NCBI GenBank assembly: GCA_000433095.1
Contig: HF991466.1
Span: 1 to 49,978 of the forward strand
DNA: 49,978 nucleotides
Direction: 5' to 3'
From: Clostridium sp. CAG:967
GTDB lineage: Bacteria; Cyanobacteriota; Vampirovibrionia; Gastranaerophilales; Gastranaerophilaceae
Every line of letters begins with the position of its first letter. Position 1 is the first letter of the stretch. Under the pieces are notes generated by a model. The model was given only the letters and a program-made list of their open reading frames with translations. It had not been told where the DNA came from and did not search any database. Made by a program: the position numbers and the translations under genes. Below, piece after piece: positions 42,000 to 49,959 of this stretch.

Positions 42000-42497
42000 C
42001 TAATAATTAGTTTTCCCGTTTAAATGTTTGGTTAAGTTTTCAACATTTCTGTAGATGTATCTTAAAAATGTATATTCATGAAGTTGTTTTGTTTCATAAG
42101 TTTCGGTAACATTACCATTATGGAATACATCTAATTTAATATTGTTGTGTACATAAATATTGTCCGTATCGGCACTAATAATTCTTGATTTAGATTTTCC
42201 CGTCAAAATATTTGTTACCTTAAGCATTAGTTTATCAGACAGAGAGTTTTCTATACTGACAGGGGCATATTCATCACCTGCAATAATTTGTCTTGCATCA
42301 AAAACATCTATAGTTATGCCCTGTGATTTTGCGTAATTAGCTAATGTACTTCTTGATTTATATAACTGATCATACGAATTTCCATAAATAGTATCATCAT
42401 GAATTTTAAAATAGCGGTTTATATTTTTTTCTTTTTTAATTAAATTTCTTTTTTCAATTTGATTTTGAATTCTGTTAATACAATTTTTCAACTTCAT
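42000..42497 (-). CDS. Hypothetical protein
   Basis: A protein of about 165 residues, not recognised. The Lys/Asn-rich N-terminus is followed by a region with TIDVFDARQIIAG, IISADTDNIYVHNN and KLDVFHNGNVTETYETKQLHEYTFLRYIY; no signal peptide. AAGGA lies 12 bases before the ATG at 42497 and 3 bases before a GTG at 42506 in the same frame, so the start is uncertain by three codons. It lies upstream of the hyd operon on the same strand, but the hyd promoter separates them. Confidence 0.55.
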   Translation of the reverse strand: MKLKNCINRIQNQIEKRNLIKKEKNINRYFKIHDDTIYGNSYDQLYKSRSTLANYAKSQGITIDVFDARQIIAGDEYAPVSIENSLSDKLMLKVTNILTGKSKSRIISADTDNIYVHNNIKLDVFHNGNVTETYETKQLHEYTFLRYIYRNVENLTKHLNGKTNY

Positions 42498-42581
42498 ACT
42501 ATACACTTTTCCTTATAATTATCATAATGTAAATAACTAAAAACACATAAATAAAAAAATTGCTTTATAATTTACAAAATT

Positions 42582-43217
42582 TTATATTAATTTTGAGCAA
42601 TAATTTTTTATGGGGCATGCATCACATTTGGGGTTAATTGGTTTGCAAACGTTTTGACCGTGTGTAACAAGCAGGGTATTTATATCTAACCAGTATTTTT
42701 TCGGCAGTTTTTCTCTGAGTGCAAACTCGGTTTCTTCAGGATTTTTAGTTTTAACATAACCTAAACGGTTACAAATCCTGTGAACATGGACATCCACGCA
42801 GATAGCAGGAATATCAAAGCCCTTTGCTAAAACCAGATTAGCGGTTTTTCTACCTACACCGTTAAACTTAATCAATTCTTCTATGGTGTCTGGAACTTTA
42901 TTGTCCAGCTCTTCTACAATAATCTTTGATAACTCGACAATTTGACGGGCTTTATTTTGATAAAAGCCTACAGGGTAAATTGCTTTTGCAAGCCTGTCTA
43001 CATCGCAATATGCAAAATCTTTAGGCTCTGTACCGATTTCAAGCATTCTCAATGTAGCGGGATAAGTTGTCAAATCATTTGTTCTTAAACTCAAAATACA
43101 AGCAATCAAAACAAGATAAGGATTTTTGAATTCTTCCATAAGCTGGACAAATTCTCGTCTTGGCTGTTTTGCCTCAATTAAGTTTTCTACTATTTTATCA
43201 ATATTGATTTCTTGCAT
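42582..43217 (-). CDS. nth: Endonuclease III (DNA glycosylase/AP lyase)
   Basis: A 211-residue base-excision repair enzyme for oxidised pyrimidines. The helix-hairpin-helix FNGVGRKTANLVLA near residues 114-127 holds the catalytic Lys, and VDVHVHRICNRLG near 137-149 the catalytic Asp. The C-terminal 4Fe-4S motif C-x6-C-x2-C-x5-C is complete (CKPINPKC, then CDAC, then CPIKNYC). Length is typical. Confidence 0.95.
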   Translation of the reverse strand: MQEINIDKIVENLIEAKQPRREFVQLMEEFKNPYLVLIACILSLRTNDLTTYPATLRMLEIGTEPKDFAYCDVDRLAKAIYPVGFYQNKARQIVELSKIIVEELDNKVPDTIEELIKFNGVGRKTANLVLAKGFDIPAICVDVHVHRICNRLGYVKTKNPEETEFALREKLPKKYWLDINTLLVTHGQNVCKPINPKCDACPIKNYCSKLI

Positions 43218-43255
43218 AAAAGAATTTTACTTAAAAATATATTTTTTTTCAAATA

Positions 43256-43459
43256 TTAATCGGGTTTAAATTCAATAATGTCTTTAATATCACACTTAAA
43301 ATAATTGCAAAGTTTATTTATAGTACTGAGTTTAACGTCAATATTCTCACCTTTCACAAGCTTAGATATAGTAGCTTTACTAATACCTGTTGCTTCTGAA
43401 ACCTCATACCCTTTTACTTTATTTTGCCAGATTAATTCATACAATTTAACTGTTATCAT
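43256..43459 (-). CDS. XRE-family (Cro/C1-type) repressor
   Basis: A 67-residue single-domain HTH protein: KVKGYEVSEATGISKATISKLVKGE is a clear Cro/C1 helix-turn-helix, followed by LSTINKLCNYFKCDIKDIIEF. The start at 43459 (MITVKLYELIWQ) is chosen over 43495 because the canonical domain begins there and a TATAAT lies 7 bases upstream, making the mRNA leaderless, as in several phage repressors. It is divergent from the prepilin gene at 43568, with paired palindromes in between that probably are its operators. Confidence 0.8.
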   Translation of the reverse strand: MITVKLYELIWQNKVKGYEVSEATGISKATISKLVKGENIDVKLSTINKLCNYFKCDIKDIIEFKPD

Positions 43460-43501
43460 AAAAATAATTATATATTTCAAAATAATATTTGACATTTAGA
43501 T

Positions 43502-43533
43502 AAAGTGTGCTTTAATAAAATAAAGTACACTTT
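43502..43533. promoter_or_regulatory. Paired operator-like palindromes between repressor and prepilin
   Basis: O1 AAAGTGTGCTTT (43502-43513) and O2 AAAGTACACTTT (43522-43533) are each AAAGTnnACTTT-type palindromes (O1 with one mismatch), 20 bp centre to centre. Together they form an inverted repeat of 15-base arms with one mismatch. A TTGACA at 43489-43494 places both in the prepilin promoter. Confidence 0.7.
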
Positions 43534-43567
43534 ATTTATTTTTAATATATTTTAATAAAGGAGCAAT

Positions 43568-44173
43568 ATGAAAAAAGGTTTTACACTTGCAGAGGTTTTA
43601 ATAACACTCGGAATAATAGGTGTTGTGGCAGCACTTACAATACCGGTTTTAATCCAAAATCATAAAAAACAGGAAACGGCAACAAAAGTAAAAGCGTTCT
43701 ATAGTATAATGTCACAGGCATTTTATAGTGCTACAGTTGAACACGGAGATTTTGAGCACTGGGATGCATGGTCTTTCGGGGACCCGGGTTCGAACAACGG
43801 TGATGGAAAAGCTCAACTTGAATGGCTTAAAAAATATTTATTGCCATATATTAAAACAGTTGAAACAAATACAGACAGAAAATGGGCACTTGTAGCATTA
43901 CCAAACGGCTCAGGATTTTCCAACTACAACAGTATGTATTTCTTTTGCTTAAAATATGCCGACTGCAAAAAACAAACAGAAGCCTATAATTCTCGTACAA
44001 GATTTGTATTTCAGATTTCCAAATCAGGTTTTAAAACTTATGATGTAGGCTGGAAAGGTACACGTGAAGAACTTTTTACACCAAACGCCAATAATCATAA
44101 ATGTCCGGGTGCAATGTGTGCTAAATTATTGGAATTGGACGGCTGGGAAATTAAAGATGACTATCCATGGTAA
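43568..44173 (+). CDS. Type IV/type II prepilin-like protein
   Basis: A 201-residue prepilin. The leader is only MKKG, then the methylation-site Phe and the hydrophobic helix FTLAEVLITLGIIGVVAALTIP with Glu5. The globular part has Cys near residues 124, 130, 179 and 184 (two probable disulfides), GSGFSNYNSMYFF, and a C-terminal CPGAMCAKLLELDGWEIKDDYPW. AAAGGAGC precedes the ATG. It is probably repressed by the divergent XRE protein. The platform protein at 17836 is a plausible partner. Its end overlaps lpxK by 23 bases on the other strand. Confidence 0.9.
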   Translation: MKKGFTLAEVLITLGIIGVVAALTIPVLIQNHKKQETATKVKAFYSIMSQAFYSATVEHGDFEHWDAWSFGDPGSNNGDGKAQLEWLKKYLLPYIKTVETNTDRKWALVALPNGSGFSNYNSMYFFCLKYADCKKQTEAYNSRTRFVFQISKSGFKTYDVGWKGTREELFTPNANNHKCPGAMCAKLLELDGWEIKDDYPW

Positions 44174-45170
44174 TAAGCTCCTCAACATCAATAACTGTTT
44201 TCAACTTTAGAGCATATATATTATCTCTTTTAAATTCAATCATCTTAACGGCATCTTTTTCAGTTGTTACAACAATCCCCGAAGGGATTTCATCTTCCGT
44301 ATAAGAGTGGTGATCATCAAAATCCTTTGTTGCCTTGATTTTATAATTACTTAAAAAATCATAAAACTGTTTTGGCTGACCTATTGCGCAAAATGCAGTA
44401 ATTTCAGCCCCGTCAGCAAGACGTTCGCCTGTTTTAATATTGTAGACATAATCAGGTTCTGTGCAGCAGACAGATGTTTTTACCTTCATCTTTTTGCCCA
44501 TAATTTTAGCAAGTTTTTCTGCACGTTTATGGTCTGTGTCTTTGCTTACAACAACAAGTCTGTCTATTCTTGCAAAAGCTTCCATTCCTTCTCGCAACGG
44601 ACCTGCAGGAAGAAGTTTTTCATTTCCGAAGCCCATTTTGCTGTCCATTAGAACAACATCTAAATCTCTGTACAATTTTCTGTGCTGAAAACCGTCATCA
44701 AGAATTATTTTTGTCACACCGTATTTTTCAACAGCATACTTTGCAGCTTTATATCTGTTTTTTGAGGTTATGACAAAAACACCTTTTGTGTTTTCAGCCA
44801 GCCAGTATGGTTCATCCCCTGCAAGTCTTGCGTTATAAAAAACAGATTTACCGTCAGAAATTACATTGATATTTTTATTGGAAAGTTTTCCGCCATATCC
44901 TCTTGAAATTATTGCGGTTTTTTCTCCTTTTGATGCAAAATAATTTGCTATTTGAGATACCACAGGCGTTTTTCCAACACCGCCTGTTGTTATATTACCT
45001 ACACAGATTACATAAGCATCAACTCGTTCAGGCTTTAATATTTTTTTATCATACAACCTGTTTTTTAAATTACTCGCAAAACCGTAAAAAACAGAAGCAA
45101 AATCTAAAAGGAAAACACCTTTTGCATTTTTATCATAATGCAGTTTTGTTATTTCTGTTTTAATATTCAT
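44151..45170 (-). CDS. lpxK: Tetraacyldisaccharide 4'-kinase
   Basis: A 339-residue inner-membrane kinase phosphorylating the 4' position of the lipid A disaccharide. N-terminal hydrophobic segment (FLLDFASVFYGFASNLKNRLY), then the P-loop VGNITTGGVGKTP near residues 50-62, RGYGGK near 83-88, GDEPYWLA near 109, ILDDGFQHRKLYRD near 150-163 with the catalytic DDGFQH, and LPAGPLRE near 182. The start is the ATG at 45170, two bases after the stop of the MCE-protein gene (TAAGCATG), indicating coupling. A TTG at 45191 in frame lacks a ribosome site. Confidence 0.95.
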   Translation of the reverse strand: MNIKTEITKLHYDKNAKGVFLLDFASVFYGFASNLKNRLYDKKILKPERVDAYVICVGNITTGGVGKTPVVSQIANYFASKGEKTAIISRGYGGKLSNKNINVISDGKSVFYNARLAGDEPYWLAENTKGVFVITSKNRYKAAKYAVEKYGVTKIILDDGFQHRKLYRDLDVVLMDSKMGFGNEKLLPAGPLREGMEAFARIDRLVVVSKDTDHKRAEKLAKIMGKKMKVKTSVCCTEPDYVYNIKTGERLADGAEITAFCAIGQPKQFYDFLSNYKIKATKDFDDHHSYTEDEIPSGIVVTTEKDAVKMIEFKRDNIYALKLKTVIDVEELITMDSHL

Positions 45171-45172
45171 GC

Positions 45173-46534
45173 TTAGAACATTAATCTCCAAAGTAAAAAT
45201 CTCTTATTCAATTTTTCAGAGAATTTTCTCAAGTTGCAGGTTGTAACTCTTGTATCTTCCAGAATTGTCTGCAATTCTGTTTTCTTTTCAGGTGTCATTT
45301 TGTTTACGGTATCTAATGAAGTTGAAATACCCAACATTGCATTATTGATATTAGCAACGGTTCTGTTTAAGTCCTTTTTAAGCTGATCGTCTTTTGTTAA
45401 AGAGTTTACATAGCCGCTTATTTCATTAACATTATGAGTAATCTCTCTTAAGTCTTCAGCCATTTTTTCAGCTTCTTCTTCATCACCGAACAATTTATTC
45501 AAATTGTATGACAATTTATTAAATGAATCGGTTGTATTATATATACTGTCTTTAAATTTAGGATCCCCGATGAAAGAATTCAAATTGTATGACAATTGGT
45601 TAAAGTCAGTAGTAGCCTTATCCATCATAATCATTAACTGATTTAAATCTCCTTTTGAAGTATCGATTAAATCATTAAGTTTTGTCATTGTAACGCTAGT
45701 TTGACCTGTTAATGAATTAATGTTCTGTACAGACATTTTCAATTCAGCAATAACCTGATCAGAAAGTAAATCGTTAATCTTTTTGTTAGTTTCGGTTAAA
45801 GATTCGGCTGCCCTGTACTGCCAATCCATAAAGTCTGCAATTCTCATAGGTTCAACAATTGTATATGGAGAAGCCTGTTTCGGGTATGGCGGAACAACAT
45901 CATCGAGAGATGAAATTAAAAGTTTGTTTGTTCCGTCTGATTTTATAACTTTACCTTTCAAAAATTCAGGCAAAATCAAGCCCGGTAAATTTATTACATA
46001 ATCAATTTTATAAGCATAATTTGTTTTAATACTGTCTTTAATTGAATACGGAACAACATCTTTTGAAACAACTTCAATATTTTTAATCTTCCCTACATCA
46101 TAATATTCTTTATCAAGCTTCATTCTCACATCATCGTCTTTATAAAGAATGTCTTTATTTAACATAGGAACGTAAACCGTTCTTGTTTTAGGAGGTGTGA
46201 TTTCCAAAAACAGTTCTCCGATTAATCCTGATTGCTGAATAGAGAACATAGAAGCTTTCGGAATTTCAACATTAGGTTCCGTGATAACAAACTTAACCTT
46301 AACATAGCTGTTTTCACCGTCGATAACAGGTGTAATTTCCTCTACCTGACCGACACGAAGCCCCATCATCTGTACGCCTGCACCCGGACGCATGCCGTTT
46401 ACATCTTTAAACTCAATTTCCACCCTGTCAGCAGATGAAAACGTACGACCTTTTACCTTGAACACAACTCCGAGTAATAAAACCAAGGCTATTAACGTTA
46501 AAAGACCTACCTTAAAAGATGATGAAAATTTCAT
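45173..46534 (-). CDS. MCE/MlaD-family lipid-transport protein
   Basis: A 453-residue protein with an N-terminal membrane helix (FKVGLLTLIALVLLLGVVF, about 8-26), one MCE domain (about 38-120; VEIEFKDVNGMRPGAGVQMMGLRVGQV), and a long helical C-terminal region (about 240-440) with repeated NLNxF/NKLSYNL heptads. This is the architecture of MlaD-like subunits that shuttle phospholipids between membranes. No ABC ATPase or permease gene is adjacent. It precedes lpxK in a two-gene operon. AAAGGTACC precedes the ATG. Confidence 0.9.
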   Translation of the reverse strand: MKFSSSFKVGLLTLIALVLLLGVVFKVKGRTFSSADRVEIEFKDVNGMRPGAGVQMMGLRVGQVEEITPVIDGENSYVKVKFVITEPNVEIPKASMFSIQQSGLIGELFLEITPPKTRTVYVPMLNKDILYKDDDVRMKLDKEYYDVGKIKNIEVVSKDVVPYSIKDSIKTNYAYKIDYVINLPGLILPEFLKGKVIKSDGTNKLLISSLDDVVPPYPKQASPYTIVEPMRIADFMDWQYRAAESLTETNKKINDLLSDQVIAELKMSVQNINSLTGQTSVTMTKLNDLIDTSKGDLNQLMIMMDKATTDFNQLSYNLNSFIGDPKFKDSIYNTTDSFNKLSYNLNKLFGDEEEAEKMAEDLREITHNVNEISGYVNSLTKDDQLKKDLNRTVANINNAMLGISTSLDTVNKMTPEKKTELQTILEDTRVTTCNLRKFSEKLNKRFLLWRLMF

Positions 46535-46623
46535 TTGGTACCTTTCTTATTATCACATCAATTATTGTAGCAAAAACAACATAATATTGCAAAAAAAATA
46601 CAAATTATAATGTATATTATAAG

Positions 46624-46902
46624 TTATTTTTTAACTCTTTTTGCAAAATCCGTGATAACCTTCTTTCCGCAGTTTTTAACTTTTTGAGCACCTGTTTCTG
46701 CAATAGCGGAAATATCTCCCTCAGAATATGCAAGATAATCTAAGAATGCCAATCTTTGCGCTTCTTTTTCGGATTTAATGAAAATGTCATGGCTATACTC
46801 TACTTCCCCTTTACCTGAAATTTTCTTATTAACTTCATTACCTTCAAACGCACAATTACAATTGTTATTAACATTAATACTATTAACTCGGGAAATCAGC
46901 AT
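46624..46902 (-). CDS. Small hypothetical protein
   Basis: A 92-residue protein with an Asn/Cys-rich N-terminus containing CNCAFEGNEVNKK (about 16-28), then an acidic helical section (SEKEAQRLAFLDYLAYSEGDISA) and a Lys-rich end. AAGGAG precedes the ATG. No family recognised; its N-terminal motif resembles that of other lineage-type proteins here. Confidence 0.6.
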   Translation of the reverse strand: MLISRVNSINVNNNCNCAFEGNEVNKKISGKGEVEYSHDIFIKSEKEAQRLAFLDYLAYSEGDISAIAETGAQKVKNCGKKVITDFAKRVKK

Positions 46903-46966
46903 TTTTACTCCTTATACAAAATGGTATAAGAATATAAAAAACATAAATAAAAAAATTTGCCAATAT

Positions 46967-47686
46967 TTAAAGATAATTTGCTAAAATATTTTTAACATAA
47001 TTTTGTGTTTCCTGATAAGGAGGCACACCGTCGTATTTGTCAACAGCACCGGGACCTGCATTATACGCAGCAAGAGCTAAGATTACGTTGCCGTTGTATT
47101 TATTCAGCATTGATTTCAAATATCTTACACCGCCGTCGACATTTTGAACCATATTATAAGGATCATTAACACCTAAATTTTTAGCTGTAGAAGGCATTAA
47201 CTGCATAAGTCCCATAGCACCTGCTTTAGATTTTGCTTTCGGATTAAATCCTGATTCTTGTTTTATCAAAGCCTGCACAAGTTTTTCATCAACTCCGTGT
47301 TTTTTGGAAATCTGCGAAACAACATTAAGTATTTGAGCTTTGCTTGACTGCTGTTTTACGGGAGCCGCACTGCTTGCAGCCGTTGCCTCCTGCAAGGCGC
47401 CGGTTAAACTTTTTGAAAAATTTGACGGCACAATATCAGCATTAACTTTTTTCAAAGAAGGATCTAAAAGTAAAGTCCCGAAATTCGATTTAGTAGCTGA
47501 TTGCAATACTTTTTCAAAGGACGGAGAATTAATTTTTCCGTTGTTGGGATAAATAGCATCAAGCGGGTTTTGCGACTCATCAGCAGCATTAAGATTATTC
47601 ACCTTGCTTGTAAGCTGTGCATATCTCTGCATAGCCTGAGTCTGTCCTCCTGTATTAAGCAAATTTTGAATAAAGTTTGAAAACAT
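46967..47686 (-). CDS. SLT-type lytic transglycosylase
   Basis: A 239-residue protein with a C-terminal SLT/goose-lysozyme-like domain (about residues 130-239). The catalytic Glu is in LIKQESGFNPKAKSKAGAMGLMQLMPSTAKNLG near 140-172. The YNAGPGAVDKYDGVPPYQETQNYV motif is near 208-232. It cleaves peptidoglycan glycan strands, usually to let envelope machines assemble. No signal peptide is visible; the N-terminal 100 residues are polar and low-complexity, which is unusual. The LT domain call is firm. Confidence 0.88.
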   Translation of the reverse strand: MFSNFIQNLLNTGGQTQAMQRYAQLTSKVNNLNAADESQNPLDAIYPNNGKINSPSFEKVLQSATKSNFGTLLLDPSLKKVNADIVPSNFSKSLTGALQEATAASSAAPVKQQSSKAQILNVVSQISKKHGVDEKLVQALIKQESGFNPKAKSKAGAMGLMQLMPSTAKNLGVNDPYNMVQNVDGGVRYLKSMLNKYNGNVILALAAYNAGPGAVDKYDGVPPYQETQNYVKNILANYL

Positions 47687-47818
47687 ACCGCCTGCCTTAA
47701 AATCTTACCCGAGTCTAACTATATTCTACATACAATCACATATTTATGTATCCTCTATTTGAATTAATGATTTTTGCAGAAATGTCAAAACATAATGTTC
47801 TGGTCACATACATAGCAT

Positions 47819-47959
47819 AAAAAAAACCACTCATTGCTGAGTGGGTCGTTTTCTGCATCCTAATGGTCTCTTTTAGTGTTTATTATTTAGGAGTTTATAT
47901 GTTTTTGGGGTTAATGAATTCTATTTATATTTAGTGTTTCGACTACACTTAAATCTTAT
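47819..47959 (-). ncRNA. Candidate small RNA
   Basis: About 140 nt from a promoter to a hairpin terminator on the minus strand, with no ORF that has a ribosome site and ends before the terminator. No known RNA family recognised. Confidence 0.45.
47827..47844 (-). terminator. terminator of candidate small RNA
   Basis: CCACTCA / TGAGTGG stem, 4-base loop, followed on the minus strand by eight T. Confidence 0.75.
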
Positions 47960-47965
47960 GTAATT

Positions 47966-47994
47966 ATTATTACATATAACATTTTAAATGTCAA
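47966..47994 (-). promoter_or_regulatory. Promoter of candidate small RNA
   Basis: Minus strand TTGACA (47989-47994), 17-bp spacer, AATAAT (47966-47971), the same hexamers and spacing as the prepilin promoters at 20577 and 49903. Confidence 0.5.
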
Positions 47995-48214
47995 TATAAT
48001 GGTTTAATAAAATTTTTCAATTTCTGAAAACCCCCATATAGTGTAGAATTTACACTTTACAAAACTTAACATTATGTTTGGATTTTTGTTTTTATGGGTA
48101 TAGAAATTTGCAAGAAAGATTTGTTAACAATTGTAAACCTTACGAAGATAAAAAAAGCAATTTTTAGCAAATTATTTACTTTATATATATAACATATATA
48201 ATAGGAAAATTTAC

Positions 48215-48649
48215 ATGGCTAACGAGGATTATTTAAAAATAAATAAAGTCGGTATGCCCGTCGAAGCTGTTTCGCCAATACAAAACTATTCGACAACAGG
48301 CAATACCCCGATTATGGATCCGGAAAACAATCCGAGCACCCCTAATCGCACAGGAAGAACTTCCGAAACAGGAAGCTTTAAAGTTCCTGTGTTTAATCCG
48401 CAGTATCTGACAGGTGTTAATTCATCAGACTCTGATACGATTAAAGGATTTAATGCTTTAAAGGGTATGGCAACAGGTGTCGGAACAAATGATATGGCAT
48501 TCGGTGCAATAACCCAATCAATACACCAGAAAGGTCATATAGGAAATATCGGATTTAACGGAGCAGCCACAAGAGATGTTGTTCAAGCTGACGGTTCTGT
48601 TATTACGGAAGAAATCGTCAGAGGTGCAAAGATGTTTGAATTAGCATAA
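48215..48649 (+). CDS. Hypothetical protein
   Basis: A 144-residue Asn/Thr/Gly-rich protein without signal peptide or membrane segment (MANEDYLKINKVGMPVEAVSP...). A middle section runs STPNRTGRTSETGSFKVPVFNPQYLTG, and the end has QADGSVITEEIVRGAKMFELA. The composition suggests an extended or secreted-type structural protein, but no family is recognised. AGGAAA precedes the ATG and a hairpin terminator follows. Confidence 0.6.
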   Translation: MANEDYLKINKVGMPVEAVSPIQNYSTTGNTPIMDPENNPSTPNRTGRTSETGSFKVPVFNPQYLTGVNSSDSDTIKGFNALKGMATGVGTNDMAFGAITQSIHQKGHIGNIGFNGAATRDVVQADGSVITEEIVRGAKMFELA

Positions 48650-48650
48650 A

Positions 48651-48680
48651 AAAAAGGAAAGCCCAAAAGCTTTCCTTTTT
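48651..48680. terminator. bidirectional rho-independent terminator
   Basis: AAAAAGGAAAGC / GCTTTCCTTTTT 12-bp stem, 6-base loop, between convergent genes ending at 48649 and 48698. Confidence 0.92.
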
Positions 48681-48697
48681 TAGTTTATAAATTTAAT

Positions 48698-49822
48698 TTA
48701 AACAGCTGCAGCGGTTTTAGAAAGTTCAATACATTCTTTAACTGTTTTTGCTACAGTTCTTTGTTCTTCTTCTGTAAGTTCAGGGAACATAGGAAGCGAT
48801 ATAACCATTTCTGTGTTCTTTTCTGAAACAGGCAGAGAACCTTTTCCTACACCAAGGTATTCATGAACTTTTTGAAGATGTAAAGGAATAGGATAATAAA
48901 GCATTGCACCAATTCCTCGTTCTTGAAGCATTTTGTGAACCGCATCTCTGTTAGGAACTTTGATTGTATACTGATGATAAACACAATATGTATTATCCAA
49001 TTCAACAGGTGTTTGAACATCTTTGCAATCAGCAAATAATTCATTGTAATAATAAGCGTGTTTACGTCTTAATTCATTCCATTCTTTAACATGAGGAAGT
49101 TTAACACGTAAAATAGCTGACTGGATTTCGTCAAGACGGCTGTTAACACCGATTTCATCGTGGTGATAACGAACAGCACCGCCGTGGTTACGTAAAGCAA
49201 TAACTCTGTCTTTAAGTTTTTCATCGTTAGTCATAATAAGACCGCCGTCACCCATTCCGCCTAAATTCTTAGTAGGATAGAAGCTTAAACATCCGAAATC
49301 CCCGAATGTACCAACCATTTTACCTTTATATAAAGCACCGATAGCCTGGCAGCAGTCTTCGATTACATGCAGGTTATGACGTTTTGCAACATCCATAATC
49401 ACATCCATATCGCAAGGCTGACCGTACAAGTGAACAGGAATAATCGCTTTTGTTCTTGGTGTAATTGCTGCTTCTAATTTTGAAGCATCCATATTAAAAG
49501 TATCTTTGTCAATATCAACAAAAACAGGTTTTGCACCAACAATACCGATAGCTTCGGTAGTTGCAACAAACGTGAAAGCTACCGTAATAACTTCATCACC
49601 CGCCCCGATATCTAAAGCTCTCAATGCTAAATGCAAAGCATCCGTACCTGAGTTTAAGCCTACAGTATATTTACAGCCGTAAAAATCAGCCAATTCCTGT
49701 TCCAAAGCTTTTGTGTTCGGTCCTAAAATATAAGAGCCTGAACGTAAAACATCACAAACTGCTTTTTCAACTTCTGCACCGATAGATGCATACTGACGTT
49801 TTGAATCAATAATAGGTATCAT
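48698..49822 (-). CDS. DegT/DnrJ/EryC1/StrS-family sugar aminotransferase
   Basis: A 374-residue PLP-dependent enzyme that usually aminates nucleotide-linked keto-sugars for surface glycans. Motifs: SGSYILGPNTKALEQELADFYGCKYTVGLNSGTDALHLAL near 30-70, EVITVAFTFVATTEAI near 83-98, the VIEDCCQAIGA segment near 153-163 with the PLP-binding Asp, and FYPTKNLGGMGDGG near 178-191 with the PLP Lys. The start at 49822 follows AAGGAG; an upstream in-frame start at 49858 lacks a ribosome site. Exact sugar unknown; no other sugar-biosynthesis genes are adjacent. Confidence 0.93.
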   Translation of the reverse strand: MIPIIDSKRQYASIGAEVEKAVCDVLRSGSYILGPNTKALEQELADFYGCKYTVGLNSGTDALHLALRALDIGAGDEVITVAFTFVATTEAIGIVGAKPVFVDIDKDTFNMDASKLEAAITPRTKAIIPVHLYGQPCDMDVIMDVAKRHNLHVIEDCCQAIGALYKGKMVGTFGDFGCLSFYPTKNLGGMGDGGLIMTNDEKLKDRVIALRNHGGAVRYHHDEIGVNSRLDEIQSAILRVKLPHVKEWNELRRKHAYYYNELFADCKDVQTPVELDNTYCVYHQYTIKVPNRDAVHKMLQERGIGAMLYYPIPLHLQKVHEYLGVGKGSLPVSEKNTEMVISLPMFPELTEEEQRTVAKTVKECIELSKTAAAV

Positions 49823-49902
49823 ATAAATTTCTCCTTCTCTATAATATAAGTTTAGCACAGTATTTCCATGCCTTTATATAAGTTTAATAAAAAAACTATA
49901 AG

Positions 49903-49931
49903 TTGACAAAAAGCGAAATATAGTAAATAAT
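49903..49931 (+). promoter_or_regulatory. Promoter of right-edge prepilin-like gene
   Basis: TTGACA (49903-49908), 17-bp spacer, AATAAT (49926-49931), then AAAGGAGG and the ATG at 49960. Confidence 0.6.
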
Positions 49932-49959
49932 AAGTTGAGAAGCATAAAGGAGGCTGAAT

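Larger units (their letters stand above)
47687..48214. other. 528-bp intergenic region with candidate small RNA
   Basis: Contains the candidate minus-strand RNA (47819-47959) and its promoter. It also has an AT-rich stem TATGTAAT / ATTACATA near 47957-47976, the palindrome TTGTTAACAA near 48121-48130, and the leader of the 48215 gene with AGGAAA. No convincing longer ORF. Confidence 0.55.

Noticed and set aside
47899..47934. 11-codon ORF (MFLGLMNSIYI) with AGGAG five bases upstream on the plus strand
   Set aside because: Very short, no promoter or terminator around it, and antisense to the better supported small RNA candidate.
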